Below are positions 17,093 through 25,708 of a stretch of DNA of 64,000 nucleotides, piece after piece. Origin of the DNA: Actinoplanes ianthinogenes (GTDB taxonomy: Bacteria; Actinomycetota; Actinomycetes; Mycobacteriales; Micromonosporaceae); contig NZ_AP023356.1 of the NCBI RefSeq assembly GCF_018324205.1, positions 9,802,501-9,866,500 of the forward strand, given 5' to 3'. A program made the translations under genes and the position numbers. The notes under the pieces were generated by a model. The model did not search any database, was not told the origin of the DNA, and worked only from the letters and a program-made list of their open reading frames with translations. Position 1 is the stretch's first letter. Each line of letters opens with the position of its first letter.

Positions 17093-17863
17093 GTGAGTGA
17101 ACCTTCGATCGACGTCGTGCCGATCTCGGGGCCGCCCGGGGTCGCGCGGTGGCAGGCGGTCGCCGAGCCGGACGCGGTGGCCGGCACGGCCGCGTTGTGG
17201 CCGGTCCCGGCCCTGCGACCGGACGTCCCCGAGCTGAGCCTGTACGTCGGACCGCAGTGGCGGCGGCGCGGCATCGGCTCCCGCCTGCTGACCGCGGTCC
17301 GGGAGCAGGCCACCGAGCCGCTGCTGCTCGCGGACGTGGTCGTGGACTCGCCGGGGGAAGCGTTCTGCCGGTGGCACGGGTTCCGGCACACCCGGTCCCG
17401 GCGCCGCCACCTGCTCACGTACTGCGACGTGCACCAGGCGTGGCTGGGCGAGCTGGTCGACGCCGAGCACCCCGGTTACCGGCTGACGCACTGGACCGGT
17501 GACCTGCCCGGCAGCCCGCACGTCGAGGAGCTGCTGCGGAGCCCGAGCGGTCCGGGCAACACCGTGCTGACCGCCGCCGAGGCGGGCGGTGACCTGGCGG
17601 CGTATTCCGTGGCGGTCGTCGGCGTGCTGGCCGCCCGGCGCGCCCGCCAGTACGGTCCGGCCGTGCTCCCCGGGCACCGCGGCCGACGGCTGGGCCGCTG
17701 GGTGAGTGCCGCCCTGATCCAGCGGCTGCGCGAGGTCCACCCGGACGTCACCGAGATCGAGGCGGCCACCGCCGAGGACGATGCGGGCCTGCTCGCCACC
17801 CGGGCCCATCTCGGCTTCCGGCTCGTCCGGAGCACCCGCCTCTACGAGCTCACGCTGCCCTGA
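17093..17863 (+). CDS. Double-domain GNAT acetyltransferase
   Basis: Translation from GTG 17093 gives 256 residues; the open frame continues upstream inside the methyltransferase gene but shows no family similarity there. Two GNAT folds are visible. The first has ELSLYVGPQWRRRGIGSRLL and a weak second half. The second has QYGPAVLPGHRGRRLGRWV followed by IEAATAEDDAGLLATRAHLGF. Tandem GNATs of this kind include mycothiol-synthase-like proteins, but the usual mycothiol pattern is not clear here, so the substrate is left open. The gene lies 53 bp before the DUF4097 gene on the same strand. Confidence 0.78.
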   Translation: MSEPSIDVVPISGPPGVARWQAVAEPDAVAGTAALWPVPALRPDVPELSLYVGPQWRRRGIGSRLLTAVREQATEPLLLADVVVDSPGEAFCRWHGFRHTRSRRRHLLTYCDVHQAWLGELVDAEHPGYRLTHWTGDLPGSPHVEELLRSPSGPGNTVLTAAEAGGDLAAYSVAVVGVLAARRARQYGPAVLPGHRGRRLGRWVSAALIQRLREVHPDVTEIEAATAEDDAGLLATRAHLGFRLVRSTRLYELTLP

Positions 17864-17916
17864 TCCGGCAATGAATGCGTCCCCCCATCAGAAACTCACC
17901 AGCGCAGGAGAGCACC

Positions 17917-18579
17917 ATGCAGAACTTCACCACCCCCGCCCCGATCGCCGCCGTCCTCGACATCCCGGCCGGGCACATCCACGTGATCGCCACCGAGCGC
18001 GCCGACACCGCGGTCGAGGTCCGCCCGGCCGATCCCGCGAAGGCGCGCGACGTCAGAGTCGCCGAACAGGCCCGGGTCGAGTTCGCCGACGGCCTGCTGC
18101 GGATCGAGGCCACGGCCAGGAACCAACCCTTCGGCCCGTCCGGGTCGATCGAGGTGACGGTGCTGCTGCCGGCCGGTTCGCGGGTCGAGGCGAAATCCGC
18201 GTGTGCCGGGTTCCGGGCCGAGGGCCGGTTCGGTGACGTGGCCTTCGAGGGCGCGCAGGCCACGATCACCATCGGCGAGGCCACCCGGGTCCGGGTCGCC
18301 ACCTCGGGCGGTGACGTCGCGGTCGGCCGGCTGACCGGCCCGGCCGAGATCAGCACCGGGCAGGGCGACATCCGGATCGCCGAGGCCGGCCGCGGCACGG
18401 TCGTGCTGAGCACCCAGATGGGCGACGTGTCGGTGACCGCGGCGCACGGGGTCTCGGCCGCCCTGGACGCCGGCACCGGTTACGGCCGCGTCGACAACAG
18501 CCTGAAGAACGACGGCGACGCGGAGCTGGAGATCCGCGCCACCACGTCGTACGGCGACATCGTCGCCCGCAGCCTCTAG
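17917..18579 (+). CDS. DUF4097-family beta-helix protein
   Basis: This is a 220-residue protein from ATG 17917 with CAGGAGAG seven bases ahead. It is built of short repeating beta strands (ARVEFADGLLRIEA, FGDVAFEGAQATITIGEA, GDVAVGRLTGPAEISTGQGD, GDIRIAEA, GDVSVTAA). This is the adhesin-like right-handed repeat of DUF4097/DUF4098 proteins. No signal peptide or membrane helix is present. Its role is unknown; relatives are often linked to toastrack-type membrane stress proteins. The last 4 bp overlap the convergent LysR gene. Confidence 0.8.
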   Translation: MQNFTTPAPIAAVLDIPAGHIHVIATERADTAVEVRPADPAKARDVRVAEQARVEFADGLLRIEATARNQPFGPSGSIEVTVLLPAGSRVEAKSACAGFRAEGRFGDVAFEGAQATITIGEATRVRVATSGGDVAVGRLTGPAEISTGQGDIRIAEAGRGTVVLSTQMGDVSVTAAHGVSAALDAGTGYGRVDNSLKNDGDAELEIRATTSYGDIVARSL

Positions 18580-19550
18580 GCGGGCAGGCCGGCGGCCGCG
18601 TCGACGAAGGCACGGACCCGCGCGGTCGCCCGGACCGTGCGCCACACCGGTCCCCATCGCAACGGCGGCGCGTCGTGGATCAGCACGTACGCGACGTCGG
18701 GCCGGGCATAGAACCGGGTGACGTGCGCGCCCACCACGAAGACGCCCTGTCCCGCGCCGACCAGGGCGAGCACCTCCTGGAAGGTCTCCGCGGCCGGCCC
18801 GGCCGGTCCCTCCTCGGCGGACGGGCGCGGTCCGGCCGGTCCCTCCTCCGCGGACGGGCGCGGTCCGGCCGGTCCCTCCTCCGCGGACGGGCGCGGTCCG
18901 GCCAGTCCCTCCTCCGCGGACGGTCGCGGTCCGGCCGGGATCGAGCACGGGGCGACGACCAGCCGCTCCCGGACGAGGTCCGCGATCGCGATCGACGCCC
19001 GGCCGGCGAACCGGTGCCGGGCCGGCACGGCCAGCATCCGCGCCTCGGTCAGCACGGCCGGGCCGCTGGTCAGGTCCGGTCCCTCGATCGGGAAGCAGCC
19101 GAACAACAGGTCGACCTCATCGGCGCGCAGCCGCTCGACCGCGCCGCCCACCTGCACCTCACGCAGCCGGACCTCGCAGTCAGCGTGCCGCCGCCGGAAC
19201 TCCTCGGCGGCGCGCACCACCAGCTGCCCGGTCGCTGCGCCGACGAACCCGACGGTGAGCGTGCCGGCCAGACCCCGACCGTCCGCCACGGCCCGCGCCA
19301 TCGCCGCGTTGACCTGCTCGTAGGCGGGCCGCAGATCCTCGGTGAGACGGCGGCCGGTCGGGGTGAGGGTCACCCGCCGGCTGGTCCGCTCGAACAGTGG
19401 GACACCCACCCGCCGTTCCAGCACCTGGATGGTCTGGCTGACCCGGGCCTTGGTCCGGCCCAGCCGCTCGGCGGTCCGGCCGAAGTGCAGCTCCTCGGCG
19501 AGCGTCAGGAACGTCTCGATCTCGAACCACTCCACCGGCATCCCCGCCAT
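18576..19550 (-). CDS. LysR-family regulator with tandem repeat in the effector domain
   Basis: This is a 324-residue protein starting at ATG 19550 (MAGMPVEWFEIETFLTLAEE). The N-terminal winged helix LHFGRTAERLGRTKARVSQ is typical LysR, followed by FERTSRRVTLTPTGRR. The effector domain runs from GTLTVGFVGAATGQLV to the C terminus. Inside it, about residues 207-250 are four copies of an 11-residue unit AGPRPSAEEGP, encoded by a 33-bp tandem repeat. They sit where relatives have a non-repetitive loop before AAETFQEVLALVGAGQGVF. The gene is divergent from the SnoaL-like gene, its probable target. Confidence 0.85.
   Translation of the reverse strand: MAGMPVEWFEIETFLTLAEELHFGRTAERLGRTKARVSQTIQVLERRVGVPLFERTSRRVTLTPTGRRLTEDLRPAYEQVNAAMARAVADGRGLAGTLTVGFVGAATGQLVVRAAEEFRRRHADCEVRLREVQVGGAVERLRADEVDLLFGCFPIEGPDLTSGPAVLTEARMLAVPARHRFAGRASIAIADLVRERLVVAPCSIPAGPRPSAEEGLAGPRPSAEEGPAGPRPSAEEGPAGPRPSAEEGPAGPAAETFQEVLALVGAGQGVFVVGAHVTRFYARPDVAYVLIHDAPPLRWGPVWRTVRATARVRAFVDAAAGLPA
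18801..18932. repeat. Four-copy 33-bp tandem repeat inside the LysR gene
   Basis: Units lie at 18801-18833, 18834-18866, 18867-18899 and 18900-18932. They differ by one base in unit 1 and two in unit 4; units 2 and 3 are identical. The period is a multiple of three, so copy-number change keeps the LysR reading frame. A partial fifth copy (GGCCGG) follows. Confidence 0.95.
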
Positions 19551-19623
19551 CGTCAAGCCACGCTTACCGAGCATGGCAGAACGCGGCGTTGTTCGGCGCG
19601 GCCCGATCGACGACGGTGAGGAC

Positions 19624-20133
19624 ATGTACGTCACCGACCACCACGCCCTCGCCGCCACCGACACCGCGGGGCTCCTCGCCGAGCTGCGCGACCGCACCGA
19701 GGTGATCGACGCGCTCTATCGCTTCGGCCTCGGCCAGGACCTCCAGGACCGCGACCTGCTCGCCTCCGCGTTCGCCGACGCCGCCGAGCTGGACTTCCGC
19801 CCGGCGGCGTCCCGATGGGGCGGCGAGGTGCCGCTGATGACCGGCCGGGACAGCATCACCGACACCATCCTGGACGGTTTCCGCGGCCGGGTGGACACCA
19901 CCCACGTCGTCACCAACCCCCGCGTACGCCTCGACGGCGACCGCGCCCGGCTCACCGCCGTCGTCGAGGCCCAGCACCTGCTAACCGCGGACCACACCAC
20001 GTTCGCCCTGCTCAAGAACCTTTACGACGTCGACCTGAGCCGCGCCGGCCGCCGCTGGCTGGTGACCTCGATGCGGATCGAGAACGTCTGGTACACCGGC
20101 GAGCCCAAGGCCATCTTCGGCGCCCAGGTGTAG
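19624..20133 (+). CDS. SnoaL-like polyketide cyclase/dehydratase-fold protein
   Basis: This is a 169-residue protein from ATG 19624, with GGTGAGG ahead. The pattern is that of the NTF2-like SnoaL_4 family: an N-terminal helix ELRDRTEVIDALYRFGLGQDLQDRDLLASAFAD, a central FRGRVDTTHVVTNPRVRLDG and a terminal DVDLSRAGRRWLVTSMRIENVWYTG. Such proteins act on small, often aromatic, molecules or as ring-hydroxylating accessory subunits. The gene is divergent from the LysR gene (74 bp apart), which probably controls it. Confidence 0.82.
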   Translation: MYVTDHHALAATDTAGLLAELRDRTEVIDALYRFGLGQDLQDRDLLASAFADAAELDFRPAASRWGGEVPLMTGRDSITDTILDGFRGRVDTTHVVTNPRVRLDGDRARLTAVVEAQHLLTADHTTFALLKNLYDVDLSRAGRRWLVTSMRIENVWYTGEPKAIFGAQV

Positions 20134-20286
20134 CGAGCTTGTCATCCAGCTGCCCCTTCGCCGAACCTGAGGGCGTGCGCTCTGCCGGGCCAGGGCACGG
20201 GCATCCGCTGCCGATCATGAGGCCGGAGCACGGCGTGAAATCCTGCTGTCCTGGCCCTCCGGCCACGACAGCGCCATCATCGTCGG

Positions 20287-20568
20287 ATGACGGCGGAACC
20301 CATGCTGCGCGACGCCCTGGAAAGCTGCGTCGACACCGGAGACAAGGTCGGTTTCACTCTGCTCGACGGCCGCGAGTTTCTCGGCTGGGTCGCCGGTGTC
20401 GACGGCGACCGAGTACTGCTGAGTTGGGCGCCGAGCCCGATGTTCGCCATGTCGACCAGCGGCACCGAGTGGAATCCCGACGACGAGTGGGTGCGGCTGA
20501 GCGCGATCGACGCCGGCACCGTGGCCCGCTACGACGAGACGTCACGACGATGGACGCCGTTCCACTGA
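20287..20568 (+). CDS. Small hypothetical protein
   Basis: This is a 93-residue protein with a beta-rich core: DKVGFTLLDGREFLGWVAGVDGDRVLLSW. That pattern resembles small SH3/Sm-like barrels in which a polar loop separates two strand pairs. It ends VRLSAIDAGTVARYDETSRRW. No signal peptide or membrane helix is seen, and no family name can be given with certainty. The 153 bp before it hold no clear gene, only a weak GGGCCAGG/CCTGGCCC inverted repeat. Confidence 0.6.
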   Translation: MTAEPMLRDALESCVDTGDKVGFTLLDGREFLGWVAGVDGDRVLLSWAPSPMFAMSTSGTEWNPDDEWVRLSAIDAGTVARYDETSRRWTPFH

Positions 20569-20646
20569 CCCGCACCGTCAGCCCTGTCGCGGAAGGACGC
20601 GGGCCACGGCGGCAGGCGAATGGCCGGGTGCCGCTACTCTTCGACC

Positions 20647-21111
20647 GTGTCGAGCCACGTCGATCGCCATTGCCGGGACGAAGGACCAGCCGATGTCTGG
20701 GCTGTTTCCGAGCGCACCGGCGGGATGGTCGAGCTGATCCTCCGCACCGGGCCGCCACGCCCCTTGGTGGCGACGCTCTCCGAGGCCGAACTGGCCGGCG
20801 TGGCCAGTGTGCTGCCGACAGTCGCCGACGCCGTCCGGCGCGGCACTTTCAGTCGAATCCAATTGGGCGCGGCCTTCACCAGCGCCATCGGCAGGGATCC
20901 GTTCAGGCAGGTGGCCACTGACCCAGGCGGCCGAGGGCTGTTCCCGTGGTGGGTGGATCTCCTGTACGTCGTCGTCGGTCTCGGCTTCGCCGCGGGTCAC
21001 GGCAACTGGTGGCTGCGGGCCGCCGGCTGGGCGTTCGCCGCGGTCGCTCTCACCGATGCGGTAACCCAAGGCTGCCGCCGGATCCGGAGGCGGACCGCGG
21101 CAGGTGCGTGA
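20647..21111 (+). CDS. Hypothetical membrane protein
   Basis: The product is about 154 residues if GTG 20647 is used; an ATG at 20620 in the same frame and a later ATG (MVELILRTG) are alternatives. The N-terminal two thirds are soluble and mixed alpha/beta (VELILRTGPPRPLVATLSEAELAGV). The end carries one or two membrane helices (WWVDLLYVVVGLGFAA and WWLRAAGWAFAAVALTDAV) and a basic tail. No family is recognised. It lies 51 bp after another hypothetical gene and is convergent with the small gene at 21117. Confidence 0.5.
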   Translation: MSSHVDRHCRDEGPADVWAVSERTGGMVELILRTGPPRPLVATLSEAELAGVASVLPTVADAVRRGTFSRIQLGAAFTSAIGRDPFRQVATDPGGRGLFPWWVDLLYVVVGLGFAAGHGNWWLRAAGWAFAAVALTDAVTQGCRRIRRRTAAGA

Positions 21112-21116
21112 GCTGC

Positions 21117-21353
21117 CTATGCACGGTAGTGGTAGGTCCGCCCGCCGTCGCCCTGGGTGAATCCGTCCGGCCAGAGGCCCAGCGACAGCGCGGTGTCGAC
21201 GATGAACGCCATGCCGAGACCCGTCGGGTTCTTCGGTTCGGGTGCGTTGCCGATCGTCAGCTCATCGGGAACCCAGAGATCTACGCGGCCGGCCGTGCCA
21301 GCCTGTCGGCGCAACTCATCGCAAAGATCCTCGACGGCCCGTGTCTCACTCAT
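21117..21353 (-). CDS. Small hypothetical protein
   Basis: This 78-residue leftward ORF encodes MSETRAVEDLCDELRRQAGT, then DLWVPDELTIGNAPEPKNPTGLGMAFIVDTALSLGL. The composition is protein-like, with a short helix and a possible beta segment. I do not recognise a family. It ends 6 bp from the convergent membrane gene. A large inverted repeat lies upstream at 21407-21463. Confidence 0.5.
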   Translation of the reverse strand: MSETRAVEDLCDELRRQAGTAGRVDLWVPDELTIGNAPEPKNPTGLGMAFIVDTALSLGLWPDGFTQGDGGRTYHYRA

Positions 21354-21406
21354 GAGCCTAAATAAAGCACACCGGTTCGGGTCTGAGCGCGGACTCCTGT
21401 CGCGGA

Positions 21407-21463
21407 GCCGGTCCGGATGCGCCCTTCCTCGGACAGGAAGCGCCTCACTTGATCCGGACCGGC
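21407..21463. terminator. Nested inverted repeat downstream of the double-esterase gene
   Basis: GCCGGTCCGGAT (21407-21418) pairs with ATCCGGACCGGC (21452-21463). Inside it, GCGC plus TTCCT (21419-21429) pairs with AGGAA plus GCGC (21435-21443), leaving small bulges. It lies between the stop of the leftward double esterase (21543) and the start of the small gene (21353). It probably terminates the esterase transcript, or it is a small structured element. Confidence 0.55.
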
Positions 21464-21542
21464 ACCTGCCGACTCATGCGGACGACGTGGCTCGGGCAGG
21501 GCAACTCCTGAACGGGTCAGGTGTTGCGACGACCGCTGAAAC

Positions 21543-23939
21543 CTAGGCGGTGGGGCCGAACCCCAGGACGTCCTTCCACAGCGCACAGTGGTGCTCGTCG
21601 CTGACCGTCCGGACCGGCACCGGGCGGGAGGCCCCGCCGGGCCGCAGCGACAGCGCCGACCCGCCGGCCGGGCGCAGCGCCGGCCAGTCCTGCGGGACAC
21701 CGCGGGTGACGAAGGTGCCCCACCGCCGGATCATCTCGGCGGACAGCTGCCGCTGCGCGCCGCTCATCGAGGCGGTGTCCGGCCGCCACAGGTACGCCAG
21801 CTCGTACGCGTGCGAGGCAGCGTAGTCGTAGTCGGCCGGGGTGTCCGACAGCCGTGGCGGCGCCGGGTCCTCGAACTGGTAGTAGTAGGTCGGCGTCTGC
21901 CGCGCCAGGGAACGCGCCACGGTCAGCTGGGTGCAGCCGCCGAGCCCGCGCGTGCCGCTGTCGGTCAGCACCTGCCCGATCGCGTACGCCGCCGGGTACG
22001 CGCCGGTGAACCTCGTGATCGGGTAGGCCTCGGCGATCCGCGCCGCCACCTCCGGGCCGAACCGGACGGTGCCCGCCACCGGCGGCCAGTCCGGGCCGGT
22101 GGTCAGCCAGGCGCGGTAGGCCGCGTCGTCGTAGCCGGTCGCGAACGTGCTGAACGAGCGGCCCTCCTCCCGGTTGCTACCGATCAGCACCGGCACCCGG
22201 TTCCACCGGCCGCGGGCGATCGCGGTCGCCGGCAGCATCGGCAGCACCCGGCCGCTGACGTTCGGCGCGATGTACGACGTCTTGGCCACCAGGTCGGCCG
22301 CGGGGGTCGTACGCAAACAGGCCGCGACGTCGGCCGCCGCACCGCAACCCACAGCGGTGACGACGGCCGCCCCGCGCTGCTGTGCCCAGCTCAGCCGATC
22401 GACGTCGTGCGAGCAGTCGTCGGACTCGATCACCGCGCCCCGGAACAGCCCGGCGGCCGTCGGCGAGGCCAGCAGCGCGCAGACCGAGCCGCCGCCGGCC
22501 GACTCGCCGCCGATGGTCACCTTGCCGGCGTCGGCGCCGATCGCCGGCGCGTTGCGGTGCACCCAGCGCAGCGCGGCCTGCTGGTCGAGCAGCCCGTAGT
22601 TGCCCGAGGAGCCGTCGGCGCGGGACAGCGCCGGGTCGGCGAGGAAGCCGAGCGCGCCGAGCCGGTAGTTGATGGTCACCACGATCATGTGGTTGGCCGT
22701 GGCCAGGGCGCTGCCGTCGTCGTCGCCGGAGCCGCCGGTGAACCCGCCGCCGTGGATCCAGAAGAACACCGGCAGCCGGTCGCCGGGCCGCGTCCCGGCC
22801 GGTCGGTAGATGTTGAGGAACAGGCAGTCCTCACTGCCCCGGTTGCCCTGCGGGCAGTTCGCGCCGAGCACGGCCGTGTCACGCAGGCCGGTCCAGGGCG
22901 GCACCGGCTGCGGATCGCGGAAGCGCAGCGCGCCGGTCGGTGCGGCCGCGTACCGGACGCCGAGGAACTGCTCGACGCCGCGGACGGTGACCCCGCGGAT
23001 CGTGCCGGCGTCGGTCCGGGCCACCGGCCGGGTCGCCAGCGGGTGGTCGGCGAAGAACTTGGCGATGATCGGGGTCGCGTCGATCACCGTGGGCGTGGCC
23101 GAGTCCGGGTTGGGCGTGGTGCTCGGCCAGGTGTGGCCGAGGCCGTCGATCCGGTAGTGCTCGACCGGCGCGGCACACCCCGGCCAGGTCAGCTTGGTCA
23201 CCCCGGTGGCGGGCACGCTCGGCACCGGATCGCCGGAACACCTGTTGCGTACGGCCCAGGCACCGAGCCACGAAGGGATCGACGGGAGTCCCTTGGCGGG
23301 ATTGCCGTCGTACGGGATGGTGCCGTCCGCCGTGCCGTGGAACTCCAGGATCGGCGTCGGCCGCATCGGCTGACAGGTGCCTCCCTGCGGATAAAATGCC
23401 CCGCTGACCTGGGCGGACGCGGCGATCCGCCCGGCCATCCGGCAGGCCAGCAGCCCGGCGAAGCCGCCGCCGTTCGACTTGCCGGCGACGTAGATCCGGG
23501 CCGGGTCGACGCACAGCCGGCGTTGCAGGTCGTTGAGCAGGTCGCTGGTGAACAGCACGTCGTCGGCGCCGGACGAGTAGGGCGCGCCCTGGAACGACGG
23601 CTCGCCGTCCGAGCCGATGGTGCCCTGCGGATAGGCGACGATCGCGTCCAGCCGGTCCATCTGGGTGAGTTCTTCCTGGTACGCGCTGGTGCGGGTGCGC
23701 CCGTGGAAGGACAGCACGACCGGTGTGGGCCGGCCGGCCCGGTAGCCGTCCGGCAGGTGCAGCAGATAGGTCCGGCTGATCCCGCCGCTCGGGATGGTGC
23801 GGGTGCTGGATGTCGCGGGCGGCCGGGCGCCGCAGCCGGTGGTCCGCACCGGCGTGTCCACGATCGTTCCGGGTGCACTGCCCGGGGCTGCTGGTGCGGG
23901 CGCCACCAGGAGCCCTGCCAGCAGAAGTCCGACCTTCAC
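21543..23939 (-). CDS. Secreted two-domain esterase: PHB-depolymerase/LpqC-like plus type-B carboxylesterase
   Basis: The 798-residue protein has a signal peptide (MKVGLLLAGLLVAPAPAAPG). Residues about 45-300 form an LpqC/PHB-depolymerase-like domain with nucleophile S155 in VAGKSNGGG, probable D205 (HGTADGTIPY) and H269 (GLGHTWP). Residues about 305-790 form a type-B carboxylesterase with EDCLFLNIYRP, oxyanion HGGGF, nucleophile S480 in GGESAGGG and the helix ASHAYELAYLW. Each half is normally a separate secreted enzyme (about 300 and 500 residues). The reading frame is continuous, with no stop or shift between them. It probably attacks polyesters, feruloyl esters or lipids outside the cell. 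Confidence 0.85.
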   Translation of the reverse strand: MKVGLLLAGLLVAPAPAAPGSAPGTIVDTPVRTTGCGARPPATSSTRTIPSGGISRTYLLHLPDGYRAGRPTPVVLSFHGRTRTSAYQEELTQMDRLDAIVAYPQGTIGSDGEPSFQGAPYSSGADDVLFTSDLLNDLQRRLCVDPARIYVAGKSNGGGFAGLLACRMAGRIAASAQVSGAFYPQGGTCQPMRPTPILEFHGTADGTIPYDGNPAKGLPSIPSWLGAWAVRNRCSGDPVPSVPATGVTKLTWPGCAAPVEHYRIDGLGHTWPSTTPNPDSATPTVIDATPIIAKFFADHPLATRPVARTDAGTIRGVTVRGVEQFLGVRYAAAPTGALRFRDPQPVPPWTGLRDTAVLGANCPQGNRGSEDCLFLNIYRPAGTRPGDRLPVFFWIHGGGFTGGSGDDDGSALATANHMIVVTINYRLGALGFLADPALSRADGSSGNYGLLDQQAALRWVHRNAPAIGADAGKVTIGGESAGGGSVCALLASPTAAGLFRGAVIESDDCSHDVDRLSWAQQRGAAVVTAVGCGAAADVAACLRTTPAADLVAKTSYIAPNVSGRVLPMLPATAIARGRWNRVPVLIGSNREEGRSFSTFATGYDDAAYRAWLTTGPDWPPVAGTVRFGPEVAARIAEAYPITRFTGAYPAAYAIGQVLTDSGTRGLGGCTQLTVARSLARQTPTYYYQFEDPAPPRLSDTPADYDYAASHAYELAYLWRPDTASMSGAQRQLSAEMIRRWGTFVTRGVPQDWPALRPAGGSALSLRPGGASRPVPVRTVSDEHHCALWKDVLGFGPTA

Positions 23940-24058
23940 GGTGATGGGCCCTCCTCGTCGGGGCCCGGCGGCCGGAGTGCCGCCGGGCGGTGTCCACCAC
24001 TGTGTCCCGCGGCCGATCGACGTCGGCCGTTGTGTTCATTCTGTCGAGGTTCCGGAAC

Positions 24059-25708
24059 TCAGTAGACCTCGAGGGCGGACAGCTGGCCGGCCGGCCAGCC
24101 GGTGTTCCCGCTGAAGGTGATCCGCAGGTATCGGGTGGCGGTGGCCGGGACGGTGACCGTGGTGGTGTTCGCCGAGGACGGGTCGAAGGTGCGACCGGCG
24201 GCGGCCGACAGGGTGGTGAAGGTGGAGCCGTTGGTGCTGCCGGTGACGGCCAGGGTCTGGGTGCGGGCGCCCCAGGACGGCGGGAGCTTCAGGACCAGCC
24301 GGCTGACCGTGACCGCGGCGCCCAGGTCGACCTGGATCCACTGCGGGAAGGCGTTGTTGACGCTCTCCCAGTACGTCGCGTCGTTGCCGTCGACCGCGTT
24401 GCCGGGAGCGTAGACCTGGGTGTATCCGCTGGCCGACGTGCTGCGGCCGCGGGCCAGGTCGGTGACCGGTGGCGGCTTGGTGCCGGTGGTCGGCGGCGTT
24501 GGGCGTACGGAAGTCAGGGGAATCTGGCCTTTGAGCATTTTCCCGGCGTCCGTGGTGATCCGCAGGTAGTAGTCGGCGGAGCAGGCCGTGCCGTCCTCGT
24601 CGAGCGTCCGGATGCCGGGCGGCGCCGACGCGGGCGTCTCGGCGGTCTTGGCGATCTGGTTGCCCTCGTTGAACTCGTCGAACATCGACACGTAGAGGCC
24701 CTGGGCGCCGAGCCGGACCATGTTGTAGACGCTGCGCCAGTAGTAGTCGCCGTGCCGGCGGTGCCCGGCCGACAGGTCACCGGGCAGCACGCACGGCTGG
24801 TAATCGATGCCGTGGGCGTTGCAGTCGGCCTGGTCGGCGGTGTTCACGTTGGTGTAGAACCAGTCGAGCCCGGCCAGGTCGCCGGTCCGGCCGACCATCC
24901 ACGGCGAGAGCATGTGGAAGGCGTGGTAGACGTCGAGGAACCCGGCCCGGCTGTCGTTCTTGCCTTCCCGCCAGTACGTCGGCACGCCGCCGATCACGTA
25001 ACAGCCCTGCGCCTTGAACCAGTTGATCACGTCGAGGCAGGCGGCCGGGCTGAAGTCGTGGTTGGTGTCGTTGAAGCCGAAGCCCCAGATGCAGACGACC
25101 GGTTTGCCGTTCTGCCGGGCGTAGGCCCCGGAAGCGGTGTGCACCGACATCTTGCTCGTCCAGTCGGTCTTGAGCTCGGCCTGCATGGCCGACCAGCCGC
25201 TGACGTCGTACATGATGTAGAACTTGCGGCCGGTCCGCTCGGCCGCGGCGCGCACCTTCTGCGCCATCGCGTCGCGGGTCGGTCCCTCGTCGCCGAACGG
25301 GTTGAACCGCTGGAGCGCCGCGGTGTCGATGGCGTAGGTCCGCATCCAGTCGAAGTGGACGTCGACGGTCTGCTGGTCATAGGAGGAGAAGAGCGCGGCC
25401 GGCTGCCCGCTGCCGAGGTTCGGGTACGCCGTCGGGTAGGTGTGCGTGTAGTCCCGCACGTCCGGCCAGCTCACGATCGTGGTGTTGCTCGGCGACGGTG
25501 GCTGGAACCGGTCCCTGCTCCAGTGCCACCAGCCGCCGATCGGCGCCCCGTCGCCCGGGCAGGCGAACCAGCCCTGATAACCGACGCTGATCTTGCCGAC
25601 GACGTCGCCGGGCGGGGAGGCGGCGGAGGCGGGCTGGGCGCCGGTCAAGGCCACGGCGGCGGGGACGAGGGCGGCGGAGGACAGCACGGTGCGGCGGGAC
25701 ACGGTCAT
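24059..25708 (-). CDS. Secreted GH71/99-like protein with C-terminal discoidin (CBM32-like) domain
   Basis: The 549-residue protein starts MTVSRRTVLSSAALVPAAVA, a Tat signal. The catalytic-type domain (about 35-390) has GYQGWFACPGDG, DYTHTYPTAYPNLGSG, FDWMRTYAIDTAALQRF, KFYIMYDVSGW and MFDEFNEGNQ. This is the pattern of glycoside hydrolase family 71/99-like proteins, with acidic residues on strands of a TIM barrel. A Pro/Thr linker leads to an F5/8 type C domain (about 412-549: ARGRSTSASGYTQVYAPGNA, WIQVDLGAAVTVSRLVL) that would bind glycans. The substrate may be a fungal or mannan-type polysaccharide. It is divergent from the reverse transcriptase. Confidence 0.82.
   Translation of the reverse strand: MTVSRRTVLSSAALVPAAVALTGAQPASAASPPGDVVGKISVGYQGWFACPGDGAPIGGWWHWSRDRFQPPSPSNTTIVSWPDVRDYTHTYPTAYPNLGSGQPAALFSSYDQQTVDVHFDWMRTYAIDTAALQRFNPFGDEGPTRDAMAQKVRAAAERTGRKFYIMYDVSGWSAMQAELKTDWTSKMSVHTASGAYARQNGKPVVCIWGFGFNDTNHDFSPAACLDVINWFKAQGCYVIGGVPTYWREGKNDSRAGFLDVYHAFHMLSPWMVGRTGDLAGLDWFYTNVNTADQADCNAHGIDYQPCVLPGDLSAGHRRHGDYYWRSVYNMVRLGAQGLYVSMFDEFNEGNQIAKTAETPASAPPGIRTLDEDGTACSADYYLRITTDAGKMLKGQIPLTSVRPTPPTTGTKPPPVTDLARGRSTSASGYTQVYAPGNAVDGNDATYWESVNNAFPQWIQVDLGAAVTVSRLVLKLPPSWGARTQTLAVTGSTNGSTFTTLSAAAGRTFDPSSANTTTVTVPATATRYLRITFSGNTGWPAGQLSALEVY

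Noticed and set aside
18801-18932. Tandem repeat as a CRISPR array
   Set aside because: The units are directly abutting with no unique spacers, and no cas gene is present.
21588-24065. 825-codon + strand open frame across the double esterase
   Set aside because: It is a reverse-frame shadow; the leftward frame has two full esterase domains and a signal peptide.
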